DNA of 64,000 nucleotides from Deltaproteobacteria bacterium. GTDB taxonomy: Bacteria > Myxococcota > Kuafuiibacteriia > Kuafuiibacteriales > Kuafuiibacteriaceae. The position numbers and the translations under genes were made by a program. The notes beneath the pieces are model-generated. The model was not told where the DNA came from. It worked only from the letters and a program-made list of their open reading frames with translations, and searched no databases. The stretch spans positions 62,001 through 126,000 of the forward strand of contig JACKEN010000007.1 of the NCBI GenBank assembly GCA_020632995.1. The letters run 5' to 3'. The first letter of the stretch is position 1. Every line of letters starts with the position of its first letter. Below are positions 39,953-47,701 of the stretch, one piece after another.

Positions 39953-41155
39953 ATGCTGGGAGCCGTCGGCGCTGGGGGAGGAGGGCCCGTGGTGGAGCGC
40001 CTCGCCCCCGGGTTCCTGAACGAGGCCGAGGCGTTCCAGCTCGGCCGCGCGGACCGGGCGGTGGTGGGCGCCACCGCGGGGGTCGACGTGGTGCTCCGCA
40101 CCCTGGGCGCGTGCCTGGTGGGGGCCCTCGCCTTTCCGATCGGCTACCACCCCCGCGCGCTGCGTCGGGCGCTCGAAGACAAGAAGGTGTACGGCCCCCT
40201 GGCCGAGTCCCGGGACCCCGACGCGTTCTTCGTGCGGCCACCGACCGGGGTTCGCATCGAAAGCCAGCCTGCGCGACGCCCGCTCTTCTCACCCCGGGAC
40301 GGGGTGTGCGAGGACCTCAGCTTCGAGAGCCCCTTCGTCCCCTTCAACCGCCGCCTGAGAGACAGCTACGCGCGGCACACCCGGAACCGCACCGCCCACG
40401 TCCGCTACTGGCGCCACCGCGGCAGCGAGCCCCGGCCAACCATCGTCGCGATCCACGGCTTCAGCGCCGACCTCTACCACCTCAACGAGTGGCTCTTCGC
40501 CCTCCCCTGGCTCCACCGGCTCGGCTGCAACGTCCTGCTCTTCACCCTGCCCTTCCACGGCAGGCGTCAATCCAGGTTGTCACCCTTCTCCGGCCACGGC
40601 TTCTTCGCGGGCGGCCCGGCCCACATCAACGAGGCCTTCGCCCACGCGGTGTTCGACTTCCGGATCCTCATGGACTGGCTGAGTGGCCGCCCCGAGGTCG
40701 AGCAGGTGGGGGTGATGGGGGTGAGCCTCGGCGGCTTCACCGCCTCGCTCCTCGCCGCGGTGGAGCCCCGGCTCGCGTTCTCGGTGCCCAACGTGCCGGT
40801 GGTGAGCATCCCCGACCTCGTCATGGACTGGGAGCCGATCGGGGTCATGATGCGCGGCGCGTTGAAGGCCGCCCGGCAGGGCGTGGAGGAGGCCCGGTAC
40901 CTCCTGGCGGCATCCAGCCCGCTCACGTATACCCCGCGCATCCCCACTGAGCGCTTGATGATCATCGGTGGAATCGGCGATCGGCTCGCCCCACCGCGGC
41001 ACTCCCGCCTGCTGTGGGAGCACTGGGACCGCTGCCGCATGCACTGGTTCGTCGGCAGCCACCTGCTCCACCTCGACCGGGGCAACTACCTGCGTGAGAC
41101 GAAGGCGTTCCTGCGCGAGATCGGGTTCCTGACCCCTGGTCACATCACCTCTTGA
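39953..41155 (+). CDS. Alpha/beta hydrolase
   Basis: 400 residues. A ~150-residue N-terminal extension precedes an alpha/beta hydrolase core: IVAIHGFSADLYHLNEWLFA (oxyanion region), a nucleophile elbow GVSLGGF, and a C-terminal GSHLLHLDRG that can supply the His. Membership is clear; substrate is not. No signal peptide is obvious in the chosen frame. ATG 39953 is the first in-frame start. It is followed after 16 bases by the LamG lipoprotein gene. Confidence 0.85.
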   Translation: MLGAVGAGGGGPVVERLAPGFLNEAEAFQLGRADRAVVGATAGVDVVLRTLGACLVGALAFPIGYHPRALRRALEDKKVYGPLAESRDPDAFFVRPPTGVRIESQPARRPLFSPRDGVCEDLSFESPFVPFNRRLRDSYARHTRNRTAHVRYWRHRGSEPRPTIVAIHGFSADLYHLNEWLFALPWLHRLGCNVLLFTLPFHGRRQSRLSPFSGHGFFAGGPAHINEAFAHAVFDFRILMDWLSGRPEVEQVGVMGVSLGGFTASLLAAVEPRLAFSVPNVPVVSIPDLVMDWEPIGVMMRGALKAARQGVEEARYLLAASSPLTYTPRIPTERLMIIGGIGDRLAPPRHSRLLWEHWDRCRMHWFVGSHLLHLDRGNYLRETKAFLREIGFLTPGHITS

Positions 41156-41171
41156 TCGCTAGGCTGGGCCC

Positions 41172-42722
41172 GTGAGGCGCCGTCCCACCCTCGCTGTGCC
41201 CCGGTCGCGGCTCCTGGTTGCCGGGGCCCTGGCCTGGGCGCTGAGCGGCTGCTTCTTCAACCCGCCGACCGTCGACTGGCTCGACGACGCAGGGGGGTCG
41301 GAGGACGCCGCGGTGGTCCTCGACGCCGACGTGGGGGTCCCGCCGGAGGACTCCGGGGTGGGGATCGACATCGGGGTCGTCGACACCGGCACCCCGGACT
41401 CCGGGCTGGACGCCGGCCTCGAGGACGCGGGGCCGACCGACGCAGAGCCCACCGACACAGGACCCACCGATACAGGACCGACGGACGCCGAGCCCCCGGA
41501 CGCCGACCCCGTCGACACCGGCCCGGTCGACACCGGCCCGGTCGAGCTCTGCGGCGACGGCGTGCTGCAGGCGGGCGAGGCGTGTGACGACATGAACCAG
41601 GTGGCCGGCGACGGCTGCAACCTGTCCTGCGCGGTGGAGGACGGCTGGTACTGCGACGACCAGGCCCCCAGCCGCTGTGGCCAGCTCCCGGTGCTGACGA
41701 TCGGCGGCGCCACCGTGCTCGAGGGGGAGGAGGCCACGGTGGTGGTCACCCTGTCCGCACCCGCACCCCTGCCGGTAGAGTTCCGGTGGTCGACGGTGGA
41801 CGGCACCGCGGTGGCCACCGCCGACTACACCCCGAAGTCGGGGGTCCTCGTGACCATCCCGGTGGGTGGACAATCTGCGGATCTCTTGATCCAGACCGCG
41901 GCGGACGGCGTACCCGAGCTGACGGAGACCTTCTCGGTGGAGCTCGCAGCGATCACCAACGCGGTGCCGGGCGCGACCTCGGCCACGATCGACGTGGGCG
42001 ACGACAACCCGCTGGTGGAGCGGGGCCTGGTGGCCCGCTACTTCCTCGACGAGGCGGGGCCGATGGACTCGCCGCCGGCCGCGGTGCACGACGCCGCGGC
42101 CGACCCGCTGGACCTCACGGTGGTCTACAACGGCGGCACCCCCGACTTCATCGAGCTGGGCACCGGCCGTGGCATGGAGTGGAACCGGGCAGGTCGGAAC
42201 GGGCGGGCCGAGGCGAGCGCGAACAACAAGGTCCGAACCCGGCTCGACGGGTCCCGCACCGCCACCCTCGAGGTCGTCACCCAGGTCCTGGCCGACGACA
42301 ACGCCTCCCGCCTGCTCTACATCGGCGGCAGCACCGGCTGGGGTGACCTGGCGATGCTGATCGCGGGGAACTATCTGTACATGGGCTTCGACGGGTTCCA
42401 GTACTCCTGGTCGATCCCGACGAGCGCGCGCCGCCAGCACGTGGTCTTCACCATCGTCGTCGACACCACCCGGCAGAGCAGCAACGACCGCAGGATCGCT
42501 TACGTCAACGGCCAGAGCATGGGCAACGGGAGCGGAGTGCTCCTCGGCAACAGCCAGATCGACATCCGCAGCGACCACGCGCTGGTCATCGGCAACACCA
42601 TGGGCGGCGGCCGCTCCCCCGAGGGGCACATCACCTACTCCGCCATCTACGACGAAGCCTTGACCCCGGCCGAGGTGCAACAGAACGCCGCGCTCCTCCT
42701 GCAGCGAGACGACGCCTGGTGA
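41172..42722 (+). CDS. Lipoprotein with Asp-Thr-Gly repeats, DUF4215, Calx-beta and LamG-like domains
   Basis: 516 residues. The lipobox is LSGC (residue ~28). Residues ~40-120 are acidic DAG/DTG/DAE repeats. A Cys-rich repeat follows (CGDGVLQAGEACDDM, GDGCNLSC). Then a Calx-beta domain (TVLEGEEATVVVTLSAPAP, TADYTPKSGVL) and a C-terminal concanavalin/LamG-type jelly roll (VARYFLDEAGP; IYDEALTPAEVQ). These suggest calcium-dependent surface binding of carbohydrate or protein. GTG 41172 is the start. Its stop overlaps the kinase GTG start (GTGA), so the two are coupled. Confidence 0.88.
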   Translation: MRRRPTLAVPRSRLLVAGALAWALSGCFFNPPTVDWLDDAGGSEDAAVVLDADVGVPPEDSGVGIDIGVVDTGTPDSGLDAGLEDAGPTDAEPTDTGPTDTGPTDAEPPDADPVDTGPVDTGPVELCGDGVLQAGEACDDMNQVAGDGCNLSCAVEDGWYCDDQAPSRCGQLPVLTIGGATVLEGEEATVVVTLSAPAPLPVEFRWSTVDGTAVATADYTPKSGVLVTIPVGGQSADLLIQTAADGVPELTETFSVELAAITNAVPGATSATIDVGDDNPLVERGLVARYFLDEAGPMDSPPAAVHDAAADPLDLTVVYNGGTPDFIELGTGRGMEWNRAGRNGRAEASANNKVRTRLDGSRTATLEVVTQVLADDNASRLLYIGGSTGWGDLAMLIAGNYLYMGFDGFQYSWSIPTSARRQHVVFTIVVDTTRQSSNDRRIAYVNGQSMGNGSGVLLGNSQIDIRSDHALVIGNTMGGGRSPEGHITYSAIYDEALTPAEVQQNAALLLQRDDAW

Positions 42723-44515
42723 GCAGCATCAGCATCGACCCGCTCCTGGGCCGGCTGGTGGCGGGCAAGTACGAGATCCGCGAGCTCCTGGGCGTCGGCG
42801 CCATGGGGAAGGTCTTCCGGGCCCACCACGTCGGCCTCGACAAGGCGGTGGCGATCAAGGTGCTCATCCGGATGCCGGGGGTCGAGGAGGCCCAGGCCCG
42901 GCGCTTTCGGGCCGAGGCGCGCGCGGCCAGCCGGCTCGAGCACCCCAACAGCGTGCAGATCCTGGACTTCGGCGAGGATCCGGACGGTCTGCAGTACATC
43001 GTGATGGAGCTGCTCGAGGGCATCGACCTGCAGCAGCTGGTGGCAGAGCAAGGCCCCTTGCCTACGGCCCGGGTGGCCTGGATCATGAGCCAGGTCTTCT
43101 CCGCCCTGAGCGCAGCCCACCGCTCCGACGTCATCCACCGCGACGTGAAGCCAGGCAACATCATGCTGGTGGAGAAGGCATCGGAGGAGGGCCCCATCCA
43201 GGACTTCGTGAAGGTCTGCGACTTCGGGCTGGCCAAGATCCTCGACGTGGGCAGCGGCGAGACCGCGCCCCTCACCGCCAAGGGCGCGGTGTTCGGGACG
43301 CCCGCGTACATGTCGCCGGAGCAGGCCCGCGGCGAGCCGCTCGACCTGCGCACCGACATCTACTCGTCCGGGGTGGTCATGTACAAGATGATCACCGGCC
43401 ACGCGCCCTTCCGAGCCGAGTCCGCCCCCAAGGTGCTCCTCGGACACCTGCACGAGGAGCCGCCGCCCCTGCGCTCTTGGGGCATCGAGGTCGACCCTGG
43501 CCTCGAGGCGGTGATGCTGCGGGCGATGGCCAAGGACCCTGCGGACCGCTACCCCTCCGCGCTCGAGGCCCGGGACGCGCTGCGGGCGGTGCTGGCGGGC
43601 CTCGGCCACGCTCCGCCCGCCACCGGCAGGATGACCGCCCCCGCGCGCCCCCAGTCCGCGGTGCCGACCGAGCAGGTCCGCTTGCGGAACGACGCCCTCG
43701 ACACGCAAGACACCTTGCTCGACACCGAGAGCGCCACCGTGCACGCCCGCGGGCAGAGCGCCCTCGACACCCGCTACGCCCCCACCGTGCCCCCGCCCGC
43801 CTCTCGCCCCGAGCCGCCCCCGACGGTGGCGACCACCGCGAGCGGCGGCACCGCGTGGTGGGCGCTGGTGCCCGGGGCGCTGGCCCTGGTGGCCGCCGCG
43901 GCCCCTGGTCGCGGTGCTCGTCCTGCGCAAGGTGGAGCAGGCCGAGGCCGAGGCCGCCCCCGCGCCGGTGGCCCCGGCGCGGACGATGCCCGCCCCCGCG
44001 CCCGCGACGCCGGCCGAGGCCGAGCTGGCTGCCCGAGCCCGAGCACACCGAGGGGCCGGGCCTCCGAGGCCCCGCCCGCTGCCCCCGATGCGCCCGCGCT
44101 CGAGGAACCCGAGGTCCCTACCCCCGCGCCGCCCGCGCCCGCGCCGGTCGCCGCCATGCCCGCGCCCCGGGCGCCCGAGAGCCCCGCCCGGCCCCAGCCG
44201 GTGGTGGTGACGCTTGCGCGGGTGGAGGTGCAGGGCGCAGTGAGTCGCACTCGGTGCCAGGACGCCCTGGCCCGCCACCTGCCGAAGGCGCAGGCCTGCC
44301 TGCAACCACTGGTATACGCGGCCGGCGGCGCTGAGCGGGGTGAGGTAGCGGTGGAGGCGGACCTGGACGCCCAGGGGCGCCTGGTCGACATGGTGGCGCG
44401 CGGGTTGACGGGGGCCCAGGACTGTGTGCGTGAGGCGTTCCAGGCGGCGCGCCTCCCTCGCCCCGACACCGGCGAGGTGCGCGTGCGCTTCTGGCTCGGG
44501 TATCGCTCACCATGA
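42719..44515 (+). CDS. Transmembrane eukaryotic-like Ser/Thr protein kinase with AgmX/PglI-type C-terminal domain
   Basis: About 598 residues. The N-terminal kinase domain is complete: Gly loop GVGAMGKV, VAIKVL lysine, catalytic HRDVKPGN, DFGLAK, and GTPAYMSPEQ. A Pro/Ala linker and one transmembrane helix (WWALVPGALALVAAA) come next. The extracytoplasmic C-terminus (RCQDALARHLPKAQACLQPL, GEVAVEADLDAQGRLVDMV) matches the AgmX/PglI C-terminal type common in myxobacteria. Between about 43900 and 44055 the open frame is replaced by an Arg/Gly-rich one; another frame gives LVAVLVLRKVEQAEAEAAPA, the expected end of the membrane segment, so two compensating indels are likely. It overlaps both neighbours by four bases. 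Confidence 0.9.
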   Translation: MSSISIDPLLGRLVAGKYEIRELLGVGAMGKVFRAHHVGLDKAVAIKVLIRMPGVEEAQARRFRAEARAASRLEHPNSVQILDFGEDPDGLQYIVMELLEGIDLQQLVAEQGPLPTARVAWIMSQVFSALSAAHRSDVIHRDVKPGNIMLVEKASEEGPIQDFVKVCDFGLAKILDVGSGETAPLTAKGAVFGTPAYMSPEQARGEPLDLRTDIYSSGVVMYKMITGHAPFRAESAPKVLLGHLHEEPPPLRSWGIEVDPGLEAVMLRAMAKDPADRYPSALEARDALRAVLAGLGHAPPATGRMTAPARPQSAVPTEQVRLRNDALDTQDTLLDTESATVHARGQSALDTRYAPTVPPPASRPEPPPTVATTASGGTAWWALVPGALALVAAAAPGRGARPAQGGAGRGRGRPRAGGPGADDARPRARDAGRGRAGCPSPSTPRGRASEAPPAAPDAPALEEPEVPTPAPPAPAPVAAMPAPRAPESPARPQPVVVTLARVEVQGAVSRTRCQDALARHLPKAQACLQPLVYAAGGAERGEVAVEADLDAQGRLVDMVARGLTGAQDCVREAFQAARLPRPDTGEVRVRFWLGYRSP

Positions 44516-45498
44516 GGTACGGCAAGTCAGCCTTCATCGCCTCGCTCCTCCTCGCGCCGATCGTCGGCTGCCTCGAGGCGCCCGACGAGTCGGTCCCGCT
44601 GTCCCGCTTCGTGGGCCCGGCCGGCTTCGACATCGCGGACGCCCCGCTGCTCGAGGCCGCGGGTGCCCCCGGCGTCGACCCCGCGGCCTTCACGAGCGCG
44701 GTGGTGCGCCTGCGCGGCTTCGCGGACCACCGCGCCCTGACCTACTGGAACGCGGACGGCGCCAACTCCGACCTCTTGGCGCCGGCCTACTTCATCGAGG
44801 ACGCGGGCGGCGCCAAGGTGGGCAACCCGATCATCGACGCCGCGCCCGGCGAGGGCGGCTACACCCCGTGGTGGCGGAAGGTGGTGGTCAAGACGACCGA
44901 TCGCTACGCGGGCGAGGTGATCTGGTCGCGCGACGCGCTCGAGGCGGCGGTGCAGGCTGGCCTGCTTTCGGAGCCAGTGGCCACGACCGAGATCGTGAGC
45001 GCCCCGGTGGCGCTGGAGGGCACCGAGGTGACGCTGGACGACGCGGGGGCGGAGACCGCCCAGGCCACCCCGATCTGGTACCGTGGGCACCGCGCCCACT
45101 GGATCCGCTTCTCGAGCAGCATCGAGCTGCCGGTCGAGGTCCGCAAGATGCCCGTCTACCCGGTGTACATCCTCCAGCGGATCGACGAGGCCGCCCCGCT
45201 CTACGAGTTCCTCTCGGGGGTGGACGTGGACGGTGACGACCGGCTGGACAACAGCAACAACATCTTCGCCGGTGACGTCGGCCAGGACCGCTACTCCCCG
45301 CTGTGGGAGGCGAAGCTGGTCCGGGTGAGGCGTGAGTTCCCGTCGATCGACACCTCGAGCGCCGCGGTGGGGCTGAGCGCGGAGGCGGACTTCATCGACG
45401 CCGACGGCGCGGTGAACTCGGACCTGGTGGTGGGCGAGCCCCAGCCCCTCGGCCTGCTCGTGAACTGCCCCATCCAGTCGGCGGGAGGTGGCCTGTGA
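44512..45498 (+). CDS. Lipoprotein of unknown function in the kinase/cytochrome operon
   Basis: 328 residues. The lipobox is IVGC. The body is beta-rich with no recognised family. An Asp-rich stretch DVDGDDRLDNSNNIFAGD may bind calcium. The ATG overlaps the kinase stop and the TGA overlaps the next GTG, so it is translationally coupled on both sides. It may be a structural partner of the redox proteins downstream (inference from position). Confidence 0.8.
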   Translation: MRYGKSAFIASLLLAPIVGCLEAPDESVPLSRFVGPAGFDIADAPLLEAAGAPGVDPAAFTSAVVRLRGFADHRALTYWNADGANSDLLAPAYFIEDAGGAKVGNPIIDAAPGEGGYTPWWRKVVVKTTDRYAGEVIWSRDALEAAVQAGLLSEPVATTEIVSAPVALEGTEVTLDDAGAETAQATPIWYRGHRAHWIRFSSSIELPVEVRKMPVYPVYILQRIDEAAPLYEFLSGVDVDGDDRLDNSNNIFAGDVGQDRYSPLWEAKLVRVRREFPSIDTSSAAVGLSAEADFIDADGAVNSDLVVGEPQPLGLLVNCPIQSAGGGL

Positions 45499-45959
45499 GG
45501 CGGCTGGCACTGGCGCTGCTCGGCGCCCTCGTCGTGGGCACCGGCTGCCTCGGGGTGCTCGACCCGATGGTGGGCGAGCCGCTCGCGGAGCGCTGCGCCA
45601 ACGTCGACAGCGACCCGGACACCGAGGTCTCGTTCGCCCGCGACGTGCAACCCATCCTGCTCGGCGCGGTCGAGGGCCAGCCCGGCTGCAGCTGCCACAT
45701 CCCAGGCACCCCCGACCCCATCGGGCTCGAGGAGACCGGCCTCGACCTGTCCAACTATGGCGGCCTGATCGCGGGCGGGAAGAACAGCCTGGGCGGCGTG
45801 GTGGTGCCGGGGGCGCCGTGCGAGAGCGTGATCTGGCAGAAGGTCAGCGCCGGTCCGCCCTTCGGGTCGCGCATGCCCTTCAACGGCCCGCCCTTCCTCG
45901 ACGCGGCGACCCGGCAGCTGCTCTCGGACTGGATCGCGGAGGGTGCCCGTGACAACTAG
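45495..45959 (+). CDS. Cytochrome-c-like lipoprotein with atypical Cys-Ser-Cys-His
   Basis: 154 residues. The lipobox is VGTGC. The opening VSFARDVQPILLGAVEGQPG and the closing LLSDWIAEGARDN are typical of the planctomycete-type cytochrome c domain. The haem site reads GCSCH near residue 65: one residue lies between the cysteines where CXXCH has two. Either a variant, a lost codon, or a non-haem relative. GTG start overlaps the upstream stop. The TAG stop falls on the TA flank of palindromic element 2. Confidence 0.75.
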   Translation: MRRLALALLGALVVGTGCLGVLDPMVGEPLAERCANVDSDPDTEVSFARDVQPILLGAVEGQPGCSCHIPGTPDPIGLEETGLDLSNYGGLIAGGKNSLGGVVVPGAPCESVIWQKVSAGPPFGSRMPFNGPPFLDAATRQLLSDWIAEGARDN

Positions 45960-46518
45960 TGCCCGCGTTCCGAAGTCGGCTCCGGGTTTCGGTGAGGCCG
46001 CTTTGTGTCTGGTCGTCGCGCTCCGCAGGGAACAGGGTCGGCCCCTGAGACCGAGGAGCCCGAAAGGGCGGCCGAAGGCCGCGCGGCGAGCAGGCGCGAA
46101 GCGGGCCAGCGAAACCCGGAAGGGACTTCGGAACGCGGGCACTACGCGCATCTTCGCCCTCCTGCTGCTGGCGCTGTTGGCCATCGTGGGCTGCCGCACC
46201 GGCGCCCCGGCGCGGCGGGGCGGCCTCCCCGAGGCCCAGGTGAAGGCCATGCCGCCCGACGTCGAGGCCGCGTACCGCGTGTTCGCGGTGAAGTGCTCGC
46301 GCTGCCACACCCTCTCCCGGCCGCTGAACGCGGCCATCTACGATCCGAACCACTGGGAGAGCTACGTGGCGCGGATGCGCCGCCAGGCCGGCTCCGGCAT
46401 CTCCAAGCGGGACGCCGAGGTGATCCTGGTCTTCCTGCGCTACTACTCCGAGCAGCAGGCCGTGCAAGAGGGCCTGCGCCCGGCGGCCACCGCGACGGTG
46501 AGCGGAGGCGCGGGGTGA
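45949..46518 (+). CDS. c-type cytochrome lipoprotein with element-derived N-terminal extension
   Basis: The recognisable protein begins with the signal peptide IFALLLLALLAIVGC at 46150 and has a canonical haem motif CSRCH, then helices (NHWESYVARMRRQAGSGISK, AEVILVFLRYYS). No start codon lies between element 2 and the signal peptide. The first good in-frame starts are GTG 45949 or 45943, before the element. Removing the element and one TA would give GTG, then TTT-type residues, then the signal peptide directly. As it stands about 62 codons of element sequence precede the signal peptide, which may impair export. It ends overlapping the porin gene (GTGA). Confidence 0.7.
   Translation: MTTSARVPKSAPGFGEAALCLVVALRREQGRPLRPRSPKGRPKAARRAGAKRASETRKGLRNAGTTRIFALLLLALLAIVGCRTGAPARRGGLPEAQVKAMPPDVEAAYRVFAVKCSRCHTLSRPLNAAIYDPNHWESYVARMRRQAGSGISKRDAEVILVFLRYYSEQQAVQEGLRPAATATVSGGAG
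45957..46144. mobile_element. Palindromic MITE-like element 2
   Basis: Left end 45957-45977 is the exact reverse complement of 46124-46144 (21 bases, TAGTGCCCGCGTTCCGAAGT plus C). After a 4-base mismatch a further 10 bases pair (CCGGGTTTCG, 45982-45991, with 46110-46119). Both ends carry TA. Terminal bases GTGCCCGCGT resemble element 1 (GTCCCCTGCGT), and internal GTGTCTGGT and GCAGGCGCGA are shared. Length without one TA is 186 bp, a multiple of three, and the reading frame of the following gene passes through it. Confidence 0.75.
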
Positions 46519-47659
46519 GGCGCGGCGCGCTCCTGTTGCTGGCCGCGCTCGGCGCGTCGGCCCCCGCGTCCGCCCACGCGCTCGAGATCGAGCGGAACTG
46601 GGCCGGCTCGGCCCAGCTCGATTACCTGGTGGTGCCCACCACGGTGAAGGCCCGCGGCTTCACCTTCGACGGCTTCACCACCGAGCTGGCGATGAAGGTG
46701 GCGGTGGACTTCACCGAGAACTTCAGCGCCAACGTGAAGATCTGCTACGGCTGCCACGGCTTCGAGACCAACATGGCCTTCGTGGACATGCGGGTGGCCG
46801 ACCAGCTCAACTTCCGGGTCGGCCGCATGACCCCGACCTTCGGCGACTTTCCGCTCCGCCACGACCCCGCGAACCACCGCGCGCGAACTCCAAGCCGCTG
46901 CCCTACGACATGGGCCGCATGCTCCGGCTCCGGGACTGGAACATGAGCATCCTCCCCGCCCCCTACGTCGACAACGGCCTCGAGGTGAACGGCACCCAGT
47001 GGTTCGGCGACGACGTGCAGCTCGACTACGCGGCCTACGTGATGAGCGGCTTCAAGGGGGCGAACGACGCGCTCGATCTCGACTTCGTGCAGTCCCGCTC
47101 CGGGAGCCTGTACTACGTCGACAACAACTCCGAGCCCGCGGTGGGCGGGCGGCTGGCGGTCACCGTCAACATCACCGACGCCACGAGTACGACCCTCGGC
47201 GCCTCGGCGATGTACGGCCACTACGACCCATCGGCGGAGCTCGCCTACTTCATCGGGGGCCTGGACCTCTACCTGAGGATCGACGCGCTGGTGATCAGGG
47301 CGGAGTACCTGTTGCGACGCACCGAGTTCGCCCTCGGCTCCGACCCCGAGAACCGCTTCCGCTACGCGTTCGAGGACCTCACCCGGAACTTCTTCGTCAA
47401 GGACGGCTTCTACGTCGAGGCGGAGTACCCGGCGCTCGACTGGCTCGAGCTCTTCTACCGCTTCGACGGGATGCGCCGCACCGGGAACGTGGCCCGGACC
47501 TCGGCCCTGTCGAGCAAGAGCGGGGTCCTGCGGCACACCCTGGGGGCGAACTTCGTGGTGCAACGGGGCCTTCGGATCAAGGCCTCGGTCGAGCACTGGG
47601 ACTTCAGCGACTTCGCGGACGACGTGGGCATCCACCTCGGGATCACCGCCAACTTCTAG
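46515..47659 (+). CDS. Porin-like outer-membrane protein carrying a CXXCH haem motif
   Basis: About 381 residues with one shift at 46879-46886. A signal peptide ends APASAHA. The body alternates like a phosphate-selective-porin type barrel (VRVGRMTPTFGDFP equivalent: NFRVGRMTPTFGDF; LEVNGTQWFGDDVQLDYAAY; final strand VGIHLGITANF). Near residue 76 it contains CYGCHG, a bona fide CXXCH. Two cytochrome-like lipoproteins precede it in the same operon. A barrel with its own haem site would be suited to electron passage across the outer membrane; that is inference. The GTG start overlaps the upstream stop. Confidence 0.78.
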
Positions 47660-47701
47660 CTTACGGTGGCCTGGGCCCGCCGCACCTGCTAGACCCGAGG
47701 C

